64,000 nucleotides of DNA from Devosia sp. (GTDB taxonomy: Bacteria > Pseudomonadota > Alphaproteobacteria > Rhizobiales > Devosiaceae), in the NCBI RefSeq assembly GCF_014860165.1, contig NZ_JACZKG010000086.1, positions 1-64,000 on the forward strand. Direction: 5' to 3'. Positions 16,351-25,460 of this stretch are shown piece after piece. A program made the position numbers and the translations under genes. The first letter of the stretch is position 1; each line of letters opens with the position of its first letter. The notes under the pieces were generated by a model. That model worked only from the letters and a program-made list of their open reading frames with translations, was not told where the DNA came from and ran no database searches.

Positions 16351-18579
16351 TTGAACGACCTCGAACTCTGGTACGATTCCTCCGCCTCGAAGTGGACCGA
16401 CGCTCTTCCCCTCGGCAATGGCCGGCTCGGCGCCATGGTGTTTGGCGGCGTGGCGCGAGACGAATTCCAGCTCAATGAGTCCACGCTGTGGTCCGGCGGT
16501 CCCTACCAGCCCACCAATGCCGAGGCACGGCCCAATCTGGATGCGGTGCGCCAGCTCATCTTTGCCGGACGCTATGCGGAGGCAGAGGCCCTGGCCAACG
16601 CCCACTCGATGGCGCGCCCCTACCTCGAAATGTCCTATCAGCCCGCCGGGAACCTCTATCTCGATGTCGTGCATCCCGAGCTGTTCACGCAATACCGTCG
16701 CTCGCTCGATCTCGATCGGGCGGTGACGACCACCAGCTACCGCGTTGCCGGCGTGAGCTACACGCGGGAAGCGTTCATCTCGGCGACCCATGGCATCCTT
16801 GTCGTGCGTATCCGCGCCGATCGGCCCGGCTCAGTCAGCGTCGGTGTCGAACTGGCCAGCCCGCAGCACGGCCAGGTCCGCGTCGATGGCAGCACGCTGC
16901 ATTTTGCCGGGCATAATATGGGCGAGCATGGCATTGTCGGTGCCCTGACCTTTGCCATGGAGGCACGGGTACTGCCCCAGGGCGGCAGCATCGCGGCCGA
17001 ACCCACACGGCTGGCGGTCGAGAATGCCGATGCCGTCACCATCCTTCTCGACATCGCCACCAGCTTCGTGCGTTTCGACGATGTCTCCGGCGATCCGCAA
17101 GCCTGTATCGCGGCCCGGATGGCTGCCGCCGTCGAACTGGGCTTCGACGCCCTGCTTGAGGCCCATCTGGCGGAGCATCGGCGACTGTTCCGTCGGCTCG
17201 ATATCGATCTCGGCCGCACCGCGGCGGCGGACCGGTCGACCTACTTCCGCATCAAGGAATTCGCCGAAGGCGACGACCCGGCGCTGGCCGCGCTTTATGT
17301 GCAATATGGCCGCTATCTGATGATATCAAGCAGCCGGCCCGGCACCCAGCCCTCGACCCTCCAGGGCATCTGGAACCGGGAAACCAGCCCCCCATGGGGC
17401 AGCAAATATACGACCAACATCAACCTGCAGATGAATTACTGGCTGCCCGACCCGGCCAACCTGGCCGAATGCATGGAGCCGCTACTCGACCTGCTCGATG
17501 ACCTTACGGTTACCGGGCGGACCATGGCCGCCACCCACTACGGCGCCCGCGGCTGGGTTCTCCATCACAATACCGATCTCTGGCGGGCGACCGGTCCGGT
17601 CGATGGCGCGCAATGGGGCCTGTGGCCGACGGGCGGCGCCTGGCTCTGCGCGCAGCTCTGGAACCACGCCGCCTATGAGGGGTATCCCGAGAGCCTGGTG
17701 CGCCGGCTTTACCCGGCTCTGAAGGGCGCAGCCGAATTCTTCCTCGATACGCTGGTCCCGCTGCCCGGCACCGACCTGCTGGTGACCAATCCGTCGCTAT
17801 CGCCGGAGAACGTCCATCCGCACGGCGCCTCGATTTGCGCCGGGCCTGCCATGGACAGCCAGATCCTGCGCGACCTTTTTGCGTCAACCATCGCGGCGGG
17901 CGCGCAACTCGGGCTCGATGCCGAGTTGCGCGCCGAGATCGCGGCAGCGGCGGCGCGGCTGCCACATGACCGCATCGGCAAGGCCGGCCAGCTTCAGGAA
18001 TGGCTCGAAGATTGGGACATGGAAGTCCCCGAAATCCATCACCGCCATGTCTCCCATCTCTATGGCCTCTATCCGAGCTGGCAGATCAACCCCGAGGCAA
18101 CGCCGGAGCTTTTCGCGGCCGCACAACGCTCGCTCGAAATCCGGGGCGACGACGCCACCGGCTGGGGCATCGGTTGGCGCATCAACCTCTGGGCCCGGCT
18201 GCGCGATGGCGACCACGCCTATGCCGTCCTGGCGCGCCTTCTGCACCTCGAGCGCAGCTATGCCAACCTTTTTGACGCTCACCCGCCATTCCAGATCGAC
18301 GGCAATTTCGGCGGCGCAGCCGGCATTCTTGAAATGCTGGTGCAGTCCCGGCCAGGCCGCATCCATCTGTTACCCGCCTTGCCCTCCCGGTGGCGCAAGG
18401 GCCGCCTGCGAGGCCTGCGTGCCGTCGGCGGCATCGAGCTGGATATGAGTTGGGAAAACAGCAGGGTAACGGCAGTCCGCCTCGTATCACCGCTGGCACA
18501 ATCGGTAACGATCGACGTCAATGGAGCGCAGCATGTGGTCCAGTTGGCCGCCACGGCGCCGGTAGAACTGGCCCTCTGA
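16351..18579 (+). CDS. Alpha-L-fucosidase, glycoside hydrolase family 95
   Basis: The 742-residue protein opens with LWYDSSASKWTDALPLGNGRLGAMV, a hallmark of GH95. The alpha/alpha barrel shows TNINLQMNYW, the SPEN motif (Glu486, the probable general acid), HRHVSHLYGLYPS and DGNFGGAAG near the end, all conserved in the family. GH95 enzymes hydrolyse alpha-1,2-fucosyl (or galactosyl) linkages with inversion. The start is TTG: GGAG lies eight bases before TTG 16351 and the nearest ATG (16332) is out of frame. It follows the LacI gene by 79 bases, probably in one transcript. No signal peptide, so import precedes hydrolysis. Confidence 0.9.
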   Translation: MNDLELWYDSSASKWTDALPLGNGRLGAMVFGGVARDEFQLNESTLWSGGPYQPTNAEARPNLDAVRQLIFAGRYAEAEALANAHSMARPYLEMSYQPAGNLYLDVVHPELFTQYRRSLDLDRAVTTTSYRVAGVSYTREAFISATHGILVVRIRADRPGSVSVGVELASPQHGQVRVDGSTLHFAGHNMGEHGIVGALTFAMEARVLPQGGSIAAEPTRLAVENADAVTILLDIATSFVRFDDVSGDPQACIAARMAAAVELGFDALLEAHLAEHRRLFRRLDIDLGRTAAADRSTYFRIKEFAEGDDPALAALYVQYGRYLMISSSRPGTQPSTLQGIWNRETSPPWGSKYTTNINLQMNYWLPDPANLAECMEPLLDLLDDLTVTGRTMAATHYGARGWVLHHNTDLWRATGPVDGAQWGLWPTGGAWLCAQLWNHAAYEGYPESLVRRLYPALKGAAEFFLDTLVPLPGTDLLVTNPSLSPENVHPHGASICAGPAMDSQILRDLFASTIAAGAQLGLDAELRAEIAAAAARLPHDRIGKAGQLQEWLEDWDMEVPEIHHRHVSHLYGLYPSWQINPEATPELFAAAQRSLEIRGDDATGWGIGWRINLWARLRDGDHAYAVLARLLHLERSYANLFDAHPPFQIDGNFGGAAGILEMLVQSRPGRIHLLPALPSRWRKGRLRGLRAVGGIELDMSWENSRVTAVRLVSPLAQSVTIDVNGAQHVVQLAATAPVELAL

Positions 18580-18618
18580 CGAGGCGGCGCGCGATCGAGG
18601 TGGCAAAACTAGGTAAGG

Positions 18619-18645
18619 CAGCCGGCCCTTGGGCCTAGTCGGCTG
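18619..18645. terminator. Hairpin between convergent fucosidase and permease genes
   Basis: Outer arms CAGCCG (18619-18624) and CGGCTG (18640-18645) enclose inner GGCCC and GGGCC. The hairpin lies 40 bases after the GH95 stop and overlaps the stop of the convergent permease. There is no T-tract, so terminator function is inferred from position. Confidence 0.4.
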
Positions 18646-19612
18646 TCTCGCGCGCCGCTTCCACCAGCCGTCGGTGTGCCCGGTAGACGCCCAATTGCTG
18701 GTCGACCAGCACGCCGATGAGGATGACCGTACCCATCACCGCGAAGTTAAGGGATGACGGAATGCCGAGCAGGTTGACCAGGTTCTGCAGGATCTGCAGC
18801 AGGATCGCGCCCAGGACAACGCCGATGATAGACCCTTCGCCGCCGCGCAAGGAAAATCCTCCCAGCACCGCCGCGGCGATGGCGTAGAGCTCATAGAAAT
18901 TAGCCTGCGAAGAGGGCGATACTGACCGCGTATACATGGCGAAGAACACCGCCGAGAGCGCCGTCAGCGCCGCGCAGATGACATAGGCCGCGCCGATCAC
19001 CAGATTGGTGCGGATGCCCGAGAAGCGCGCCGCCTCTTCGTTCTTGCCCACCGCGAACAGGTAGCGGCCGAATACCGAGCGATGCAGCACCACCCAGGCG
19101 ATGACGGCCACCACGACCAGCAGCAGCAGCGAGGTGGGGACGCCATAGACGCGGGCGGTGAAGAAATCGAGGCCCGGATAGGTGCTGCCAAAGGGGAAGC
19201 CCGCAGTGGCGTCGCCAGTATACCCGCGCGCCACGCCGCGATAGATCAGCAGACCGCAGAGCGTCACCACAAAGGGCGGCATCTTGAGCCGGGTGATCAG
19301 CAGGGCATGCGCCAGTCCCAGCAGGATGCCCAGGATCAGCACGATCACCAGCGCAATCGGCCACGGTACGCCCTTGTTGCCGACCAGGTCGACAAACAGC
19401 ACACCAAGCAGAGCGATCATCGAGCCAGAGGACAGGTCGATGCCCCCGGTGATGATGACGAAGCCCTGGGCGATCGAGAACAGGCCGAACAACCCGATCA
19501 GATTGGCGGTGTTGGAGATATTGTTGGGCGACAGGAACAGCGGGTTGCGCAGGTAGACGCCCGCCGCAACCACCAGGATCAGCACGAGAAGGCCGGTGTC
19601 TTTCTTGCTCAC
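18635..19612 (-). CDS. Sugar ABC transporter permease (ribose/RbsC type)
   Basis: The 325-residue protein is very hydrophobic, with about eight to ten membrane segments. It has the family motif GGIDLSSGSMIAL near residue 56 and NPISN-like repeats near the N-terminus (NNISNTANLIG). It forms the membrane channel of a ribose-type importer. The start is GTG at 19612, four bases inside the upstream ATPase (GTGA overlap), so translation is coupled. It is the last gene of binding protein-ATPase-permease order on the minus strand. Sugar specificity is unknown; fucose or a related sugar is suggested only by neighbouring fucosidases. Confidence 0.9.
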   Translation of the reverse strand: MSKKDTGLLVLILVVAAGVYLRNPLFLSPNNISNTANLIGLFGLFSIAQGFVIITGGIDLSSGSMIALLGVLFVDLVGNKGVPWPIALVIVLILGILLGLAHALLITRLKMPPFVVTLCGLLIYRGVARGYTGDATAGFPFGSTYPGLDFFTARVYGVPTSLLLLVVVAVIAWVVLHRSVFGRYLFAVGKNEEAARFSGIRTNLVIGAAYVICAALTALSAVFFAMYTRSVSPSSQANFYELYAIAAAVLGGFSLRGGEGSIIGVVLGAILLQILQNLVNLLGIPSSLNFAVMGTVILIGVLVDQQLGVYRAHRRLVEAARETAD

Positions 19613-21189
19613 TGCACGTTTCTCCCCGAACCAACCGGCTTGCCCACGGCAAGCAGCAGGACGTTTTCCTCACTGAATTGATCGCGTTCCAGCATGCCGG
19701 ATATCCCGCCCTCATGCATGACGGCGATCCGATCGGAGACGCCGATCACCTCCTCCATGTCGCTTGAGATCATCAGCACGGCGACGCCGGAATCGGCCAA
19801 AGCGCGCATCAGCCGATAGATCTCCGACTTGGCGCCGATATCGATGCCGCGCGTGGGTTCGTCGAAGATGATGACGCGCGGCGCCATGGCCAGCCACTTG
19901 GCCAGCACCACCTTCTGCTGATTACCGCCCGACAGCGACCCGGTGCGCGTATCGACCGTGGGTACCTTGATAGCCAGCTGCGAACGGCTCTGCTCGGCCT
20001 GGCCGCGCTCGCGCTCCGCCGAGACCAGCGCCGCCACCGCATAGGCAGTGAGGTTGGGCAGCGAGATATTTTCGGCCACCGACAGATCGAGCAGGATGCC
20101 CGTGCCCTTGCGGTCCTCGGGCACGAGGAAGATGCCGTGCTCGACCGCATCCCTGGCGCCCGCAATGCGGATGGGCTTGCCATTGCTGACCAGCGTACCG
20201 CCATAAATGGGGTCGATGCCGAAAAAGGCCCGCGCCAGCTCGGTGCGCCCCGAGCCGACCAGGCCGGCCAGTCCCAGGATTTCGCCGCCATGCAAATCGA
20301 GGCTCACAGCATGATGCGGATAGGCGGCGGTGCGAATGTCCCGTGCCGCCAGGGCTACGGCGCCACGATCAGCCTTGGGCGGCGCATAGATGACCTTGAG
20401 TTCGCGCCCGATCATCAGCTTGACCAGCCGGTCGTGGCTGATTTCGTCCTTGGCCAGCTTGCCCACCAGCCGCCCGTCGCGCAGCACCACGACACGGTCG
20501 CAGGCGCGCTCGATTTCGCCGAGCCGGTGCGACACGAAAATCACCGCGATACCGCGCGCCCGCAGCCGGTCGATAACCGCCAGCAGCTTCTCGGTCTCGG
20601 CGATGGGCAGGCTTGATGTGGGTTCGTCGAGGATCACCAGCCGCGCATCCTGCGACAGGGCCTTGGCAATCTCGACCAGCTGCTGCTGCGCCAGCGACAG
20701 CTTGGACACCGGTGTATCCGGCGAAAAATTGGCACCCAGTTGTTCGAGCAGCGGTAGCACAGCCGCGCGCTGCCGGGCGGTATCGACCAGGTTGAGCACA
20801 CCGAAGTGGCGCGGCTCGCGGCCGATGAACACATTGGCGGCGACATCGAGATTGTCGAACAGGTTGAGTTCCTGATGCACGAAGGCGATGCCGGCACGCA
20901 GCGATCCCCCCACGGTCAGCGCTGCATAGGGCACACCATCGACCTCGATCGTGCCGCTGTCGGGTGTGGTGACGCCGCCCAGGATCTTCATCAGCGTCGA
21001 TTTGCCGGCGCCGTTTTCGCCGACCAGACCAATGACTTCGCCGGGTCGTATCTCAAGGTCGAGGCCATCGAGGGCGAGCACGCCGGGATAGGATTTGCGG
21101 ACGCCGCTCAGTCGCAGGAATGGCTCCGCCGCTGCCGGCGCAGGTGCAGCCGGGGCAGGGGCGCCAGTGGCAGATTGGCTCAGGGTCAT
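19609..21189 (-). CDS. Sugar ABC transporter ATP-binding protein, two ATPase domains (RbsA type)
   Basis: The 526-residue protein has duplicated ATPase domains. The first has a full Walker [10 protein letters not shown] (near 58), and signature LSLAQQQ. The second has the degenerate GLVGSGRTEL expected in this family and signature LSGGNQQK near 425. This fused form powers uptake of pentoses and other sugars with one permease type. An Ala/Pro-rich N-terminal stretch (residues 8-22) precedes the domain. It sits between a binding protein and a permease gene, with a strong hairpin separating it from the former. Confidence 0.92.
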   Translation of the reverse strand: MTLSQSATGAPAPAAPAPAAAEPFLRLSGVRKSYPGVLALDGLDLEIRPGEVIGLVGENGAGKSTLMKILGGVTTPDSGTIEVDGVPYAALTVGGSLRAGIAFVHQELNLFDNLDVAANVFIGREPRHFGVLNLVDTARQRAAVLPLLEQLGANFSPDTPVSKLSLAQQQLVEIAKALSQDARLVILDEPTSSLPIAETEKLLAVIDRLRARGIAVIFVSHRLGEIERACDRVVVLRDGRLVGKLAKDEISHDRLVKLMIGRELKVIYAPPKADRGAVALAARDIRTAAYPHHAVSLDLHGGEILGLAGLVGSGRTELARAFFGIDPIYGGTLVSNGKPIRIAGARDAVEHGIFLVPEDRKGTGILLDLSVAENISLPNLTAYAVAALVSAERERGQAEQSRSQLAIKVPTVDTRTGSLSGGNQQKVVLAKWLAMAPRVIIFDEPTRGIDIGAKSEIYRLMRALADSGVAVLMISSDMEEVIGVSDRIAVMHEGGISGMLERDQFSEENVLLLAVGKPVGSGRNVQ

Positions 21190-21212
21190 GGCAGGTCCGA
21201 GACTACAAGAAA

Positions 21213-21243
21213 CCGGCGGCGTGGCAACAAGCCACGCCGCCGG
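21213..21243 (-). terminator. Intercistronic hairpin after solute-binding protein gene
   Basis: A 13-base perfect stem, CCGGCGGCGTGGC (21213-21225) with GCCACGCCGCCGG (21231-21243), closes on the loop AACAA. It lies in the gap between the binding-protein stop (21261) and the RbsA-type start (21189). It has no T-tract, so partial termination or protection of the binding-protein mRNA 3' end is more likely than full termination. Confidence 0.7.
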
Positions 21244-21260
21244 AAGATCGGTGCAAGGGA

Positions 21261-22211
21261 TCAGCCGCCGATCTTAGCCTTCAGGTCAGCCTCGAATTCA
21301 TCGACATTCTCGGCATTGATGACCTTGGTTGGCACGATGATCAGGCCGTCTTCCGGAATGCCTGACTTGTCGCCTTCCAGATACGCCGCCATCAGCTTCA
21401 TGCCCTGGTAGCCCCATTCGTAGGGCTGCTGCACAACGGTGGAGGCAAAGCTGCCTTCGCGGACGGCACCCAGGGTGACCGGGTCTTCGTCGAAGGCAAC
21501 CACGGTAATCTGGCCGAGCTTGCCGGCGGCCTGCAGGGCTTCGTAGATCTTGGGCGGGTTGTAGGAGTAGAACCCGACCATGCAGGTGATTTCCGGATTG
21601 GCGACCAGCACGTCATCGACATTGGTGCGGGCGCGGGCAAAGTCCACGTCATCGCCGCGCACATCGACCAGCTCGATATTGTGCCCCTCGATCGCCTGCT
21701 TGAAGCCGGCGATGCGCTCCTTGGCATTGTCGGCGCCCAGGAACCCGACAAAGCCCATGCACTTGCCGCCATCGGGCAGCGCCTTGACCATCTCCTCACC
21801 CGCCTGCACGCCAGCCAGCGTGTTGGACGAACCCAGATAGGCAATGCGGTCGCTCTGCGGCGCGTCGCTATCGGTAGTGAACAGCGGCACCTGGGCGGCA
21901 ATGCGGTTGAAGGCGTCGATCGAATTGGCCGGATCGGCCGAAGAGATCATGATGGCGTCGGTGCCGGCGGCGACCAGGTCATCCATCAGCGAGTTCTGCA
22001 GGGCAGCCGTCCCTTGAGCCGGATAGCGGAACTGCACTTCGTAGTTGGGCAGCTCTTCCTGCGCCTTGTTGACGCCGGCCTCGGCCAGCTTCCAGAAATC
22101 TGATGCAGCATTCACCACAAAGGCGAGCTGCTGCTTGTCCTGTGCCTGGGCCGAAATGCCCAGCATCAGGCTGGCTGCCACAAGGGCAGTGAACGTCATT
22201 GCATGCTTCAT
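21261..22211 (-). CDS. Sugar ABC transporter solute-binding protein
   Basis: The 316-residue protein starts with a Sec signal peptide (MKHAMTFTALVAASLMLG, cleavage after SAQA) and folds as a type I periplasmic sugar-binding protein: LAFVVNAASDFWKLAEAGVNKA, DAIMISSADP and VVAFDEDP are typical. I chose ATG 22211 because GGGAGGA lies upstream; an open frame reaches 22238. It should capture the sugar for the ATPase and permease downstream. It could alternatively serve the half-size ATPase and permease upstream (22383-24208), since it is next to both. Confidence 0.9.
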   Translation of the reverse strand: MKHAMTFTALVAASLMLGISAQAQDKQQLAFVVNAASDFWKLAEAGVNKAQEELPNYEVQFRYPAQGTAALQNSLMDDLVAAGTDAIMISSADPANSIDAFNRIAAQVPLFTTDSDAPQSDRIAYLGSSNTLAGVQAGEEMVKALPDGGKCMGFVGFLGADNAKERIAGFKQAIEGHNIELVDVRGDDVDFARARTNVDDVLVANPEITCMVGFYSYNPPKIYEALQAAGKLGQITVVAFDEDPVTLGAVREGSFASTVVQQPYEWGYQGMKLMAAYLEGDKSGIPEDGLIIVPTKVINAENVDEFEADLKAKIGG

Positions 22212-22269
22212 AATCCGTCCTCCCTGGCCGTGCGACATGCACGGCTATTCTCATGGTTAGTGGTGTCCC

Positions 22270-22321
22270 AACCCAGCCTTGTCGCTGCAGTCCGCCTCCT
22301 CCGGTGACTGCGGCCTGGGTT
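22270..22321. terminator. Two-part hairpin between two transporter operons
   Basis: Outer arms AACCCAG (22270-22276) and CTGGGTT (22315-22321) enclose an inner stem GCAGTC (22287-22292) with GACTGC (22306-22311). It lies between the permease stop at 22383 and the next binding-protein start at 22211. It may end transcription of the permease operon. No T-tract follows on the minus strand. Confidence 0.45.
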
Positions 22322-22382
22322 TTGACCGACGCTCGATAAGTTATGAATGTACCGGTCAGGTCCCGTGCCTGGCTCTGCCCTC

Positions 22383-23399
22383 CTATTCTCCGATGTCCTT
22401 GTTGCGCAGGCGGTCGAACGCGACTGCCAGCACGATGAAACCTCCGACGAAGCTGCCTTGCCAGAAGGTGCTGATGCCCAGCAGCGTCAGGCTGTTGCGG
22501 ATGATTTCGATGAGCGCGGCGCCCACGATGGCGCCAAGGGCCGTGCCGCTGCCACCGGCGAGGTTGGCGCCGCCGATGACGGTTGCCGCGATCACGGTCA
22601 GTTCCATGCCGGTGCCCAGGCCCGTGGTCACCGATCCCAGCCAGCCCGCCTCGAGGAAGCCGGTAATACCGGCACAGAACGAGACGAACATATAGACCGA
22701 GACCTTGACGGCCTTGACTGGTACGCCGGTCAGGATAGCCGCGCGCTCATTGCCGCCGATGGCATAGAGATAGCGCCCCCAGCGCGTCCAGCGCAGCGCA
22801 AAGGCTGTCACCATGCCCAGCGCCACCATGACCAGCACGGGGTTGGGAATGGGCAGGCCGAACAGGCTCACTGAACCGCCGCCGATGGCGAACAGGATGG
22901 CCTGATCGGGGCCGAACTCGTAGATCAGCGCATTGTTAGACATCACCATGCCGATGCTGCGCGCGATCGACATCATGCCAAGTGTCACCACGAAGCTCGG
23001 CATGCCCGCTATGGCGATCAGCGTGCCATTGATGGCGCCCACCAGCAGGGAAGCTCCCATGGCGGCCGGAAAGGCCAGTGTGATCGGCAAGCCGGCATGC
23101 ATGATGACAGTTGTCGTCATGGCCGAGATCAATACCGTCGAGCCGACGGAGAGATCGATCCCGCCGGTGATGATCACGGCGGTCATGCCGATGGCCACGA
23201 TGGCGACGAAGGCGAAGTTGCGGGTGACATTAAACAAGTTGTTGGGCGTGGCGAACGTGCTGGTCAGCATGGACATGGCTATGACGGCAAGGATCGCGGC
23301 AAGCAGCACCCAGAAGATCTGGCGGCTGACCAGCCAGGACCCAAACGTGGTGTGGGTCTGCTGGTCGATGGCTTTCTGCAAGGAGGTGTCGGCGCTCAT
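22383..23399 (-). CDS. Sugar ABC transporter permease (RbsC/FrcC type)
   Basis: The 338-residue membrane protein has the [14 protein letters not shown] motif and GGNERAAILTGVPVKAVK, as in ribose/fructose-type permeases, with about eight to ten membrane spans. ATG 23399 follows a GGACC-type site; an open frame reaches 23525 without support. It is 11 bases downstream of the single-domain ATPase gene, so both are co-translated. Its binding protein is either 25461-26450, transcribed divergently, or 21261-22211 just downstream. Confidence 0.9.
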   Translation of the reverse strand: MSADTSLQKAIDQQTHTTFGSWLVSRQIFWVLLAAILAVIAMSMLTSTFATPNNLFNVTRNFAFVAIVAIGMTAVIITGGIDLSVGSTVLISAMTTTVIMHAGLPITLAFPAAMGASLLVGAINGTLIAIAGMPSFVVTLGMMSIARSIGMVMSNNALIYEFGPDQAILFAIGGGSVSLFGLPIPNPVLVMVALGMVTAFALRWTRWGRYLYAIGGNERAAILTGVPVKAVKVSVYMFVSFCAGITGFLEAGWLGSVTTGLGTGMELTVIAATVIGGANLAGGSGTALGAIVGAALIEIIRNSLTLLGISTFWQGSFVGGFIVLAVAFDRLRNKDIGE

Positions 23400-23410
23400 G
23401 ATAGGTCCTT

Positions 23411-24208
23411 CTACGCGCGTTCGATGGCGCCGGTGATCAGGCCAGTCACCTCTTGCGGTGAACTGTCGGCCACGCGCTTGTCGGCCACCATCTGGCCGCG
23501 CCGCAGCACCAGCAGCCGGTCGCACACCGCGAAGATGTCCGGGATGCGGTGGCTGATGAGCACGACCGCCATGCCCTGCTCACGCAGGCGTCGTATCAGG
23601 TTCAGCACCTCCGCCACCTGGCGCACACTGATGGCTGCGGTTGGCTCATCCATCAGCACGATGCGCGGATTGGACAGGCGTGTGCGCGCGATGGCTACCG
23701 CCTGACGCTGGCCGCCGGACATGCGCCGCACCAGGTCGCGTGGGCGGGTTTCCGACTTGAGCTCGGCAAACAATTCGGCCGAACGCCGGTACATTGCCTG
23801 GTAGTCAAGCAGCTCCGGCAGGAGAAACTGCCACCACTTACGCCGCCTGTACCACGGCAGTTCCGCCTGGGCAGTGGTCTTGGCAAGCGTGGTCAGTTCC
23901 CGGCCAAGAAAGATATTGGCTGCCGCCGTCAGATTGTCGGCAAGCGCCAGGTCCTGATAGACGATCTCGATACCCTTGGAGCGTGCGTCCTTGGGTCCGT
24001 GCAGCTCCACTGCCTGCCCATTGAGGCGGATCTGGCCTTCGCTGGGATGGAAGTTGCCGGCAATGATCTTGACCAGCGTGGTCTTGCCCGCGCCGTTGTC
24101 GCCAACCAGCCCGACAACCTCGCCCGCTTGCAGCGTCAGCGAGATGTCAGTCAGTGCTGTTATCGCACCATAGTGCTTGGAAATACCTTCGAGTTCCAGA
24201 ACCGCCAT
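23411..24208 (-). CDS. Sugar ABC transporter ATP-binding protein, single domain (FrcA-like)
   Basis: The 265-residue protein has one ATPase domain: Walker A GDNGAGKTT near residue 39, signature MSGGQRQAVAIAR near 149 and Walker B RIVLMDEPTAA near 167. An insertion (about 100-130, PWYRRRKWWQFLLPELLDY) is longer than usual. This half-size form, paired with a ribose-type permease, resembles the fructose importer FrcABC of rhizobia. The start ATG 24208 has GGAGG 9-13 bases upstream. The gene heads a two-gene minus-strand operon divergent from the epimerase gene. Confidence 0.9.
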   Translation of the reverse strand: MAVLELEGISKHYGAITALTDISLTLQAGEVVGLVGDNGAGKTTLVKIIAGNFHPSEGQIRLNGQAVELHGPKDARSKGIEIVYQDLALADNLTAAANIFLGRELTTLAKTTAQAELPWYRRRKWWQFLLPELLDYQAMYRRSAELFAELKSETRPRDLVRRMSGGQRQAVAIARTRLSNPRIVLMDEPTAAISVRQVAEVLNLIRRLREQGMAVVLISHRIPDIFAVCDRLLVLRRGQMVADKRVADSSPQEVTGLITGAIERA

Positions 24209-24253
24209 TGCGGCGTGCCTCCACCTGTCGCCGCAGGCTGCTTCCTGCTTGAT

Positions 24254-24264
24254 ATTAGTAATAG
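24254..24264 (+). promoter_or_regulatory. 11-base motif ATTAGTAATAG in divergent promoter region
   Basis: ATTAGTAATAG lies 46 bases before the ATPase start. A near-identical copy, ATTAGTATTAG, lies at 24409-24419, just before the divergent epimerase gene. Two copies flanking one divergent promoter region suggest a shared regulator, perhaps the LacI protein at 26609. Confidence 0.3.
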
Positions 24265-24405
24265 CAGTTTGGCAGCGAGGCTGGCGCTCGTCAATGCCCA
24301 TCCGCGCCTTGGTGCCTCTATCGTGTGCGGAATTGAGCGCGGTCGATGATGATATTGTGCCTATCCGGTCTTTAATATTTTCACATTGACGGCGTTGAGT
24401 GGAGC

Positions 24406-24419
24406 TAATTAGTATTAGT
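24406..24419. promoter_or_regulatory. Palindrome CTAAT-TAGT-ATTAG before epimerase gene
   Basis: CTAAT and ATTAG are perfect inverted arms around TAGT, and the right part is the second copy of the 11-base motif seen at 24254. It ends 15 bases before the epimerase ATG, where a repressor would block transcription or initiation. Confidence 0.35.
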
Positions 24420-24433
24420 CGCGGGAGGGCGTC

Positions 24434-25414
24434 ATGCTTTTGTTAATTACCGGGGCAACCGGGAAGGTCGGCCAGGTTCTGCTCGGGCGCATTCTGGCCG
24501 ACCCGCGCTGGGCAGGTGCGCGCATTCGCGCCCTCTGCCACAACCGCTCGCTGCCGCCGCATGCGCGGGTCGAAAGCATCAAGGGCACGATTGCTGACCG
24601 CGCCACGGTCGAGGCGGCCATGGCCGGGGTCACCCACGTCATCCACATGGCCACGGTCAAGGAGGACCCGCAGCAGGCCATGGATGTGTCGGTCAAGGGC
24701 ATGTTCTGGCTGCTGGAGGCCTTTCGCAGCAGCCAGTCGGCCGAACAGTTCATGCTGATCGGCGGCGATTGCTCCGTCGGTCACATATCGGTCGCCTACG
24801 ATGCGCCGATCACCGAGTCGTCCCCGCGCCGGCCCTATCCGGGCGTCTATGCACTGTCCAAGGTGCTCGAGGAGGTCATGCTCGAGCAATACTACATCCA
24901 GTACGGCATCAATGGCTGCTGCCTGCGCGCGCCCTGGATCATGGAGAAGGACGACTTCCGCTACGCCCTGAGCTTCGGCGCGGACCAGTTCGGCGGCCCG
25001 GCCTGGAGCAGCGTGATTTCTGCCGACGAGCAGGCCCGTTTTGCCCGCGAGGGCAGGGTGCCGCTGCTCATCGACGCTGCCGGCCAGCCCCTCAGGCGCA
25101 GTTTCATCCATGTCACCGATCTGGTCGAGGCCATGCTGTCGGCGCTGGATAACCCCGCTGCCCACCAGCAATTGTTCAACATCGCGATGAACCGGCCGCT
25201 CGACTACGGCACCGTCGCCGTCCACCTGGCGCGGACGCGCGGGCTCGAGAGCGCCCGCATCGAGACGCCATTCCATTCCAACTGGCTCGACAACAGCAAG
25301 GCGCGTCACGCGCTGAACTGGGAGCCGAACTACGACGCCATAAGTCTTGTTGATGCAGCCTTCGCCTACCAAAGGGCCGCGGATGATCCGCGCAAGGTCT
25401 GGTACGTCGGCTGA
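24434..25414 (+). CDS. NAD-dependent epimerase/dehydratase family protein
   Basis: The 326-residue extended-SDR protein opens with LLITGATGKVGQVLLG (the GxxGxxG NAD-binding turn) and has the catalytic pair YALSK near residue 142, with the partner serine or threonine in GGDCSVG. Such enzymes oxidise, epimerise or dehydrate sugars, often nucleotide sugars; in catabolic loci some act as sugar dehydrogenases. It lies between the divergent importer ATPase and a binding protein gene 46 bases downstream, so it probably acts on the imported sugar. The exact reaction is unknown. Confidence 0.85.
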   Translation: MLLLITGATGKVGQVLLGRILADPRWAGARIRALCHNRSLPPHARVESIKGTIADRATVEAAMAGVTHVIHMATVKEDPQQAMDVSVKGMFWLLEAFRSSQSAEQFMLIGGDCSVGHISVAYDAPITESSPRRPYPGVYALSKVLEEVMLEQYYIQYGINGCCLRAPWIMEKDDFRYALSFGADQFGGPAWSSVISADEQARFAREGRVPLLIDAAGQPLRRSFIHVTDLVEAMLSALDNPAAHQQLFNIAMNRPLDYGTVAVHLARTRGLESARIETPFHSNWLDNSKARHALNWEPNYDAISLVDAAFAYQRAADDPRKVWYVG

Positions 25415-25424
25415 AGCAACCGGG

Positions 25425-25438
25425 GTCCGATAACGGAC
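25425..25438. promoter_or_regulatory. Palindrome GTCCG-ATAA-CGGAC before binding-protein gene
   Basis: Perfect 5-base arms around ATAA lie 22 bases before the binding-protein ATG and just after the epimerase stop. It could be an operator or a small mRNA hairpin that shields the ribosome binding site. Confidence 0.3.
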
Positions 25439-25460
25439 AAAGTCACATAGGGAGGACGCT

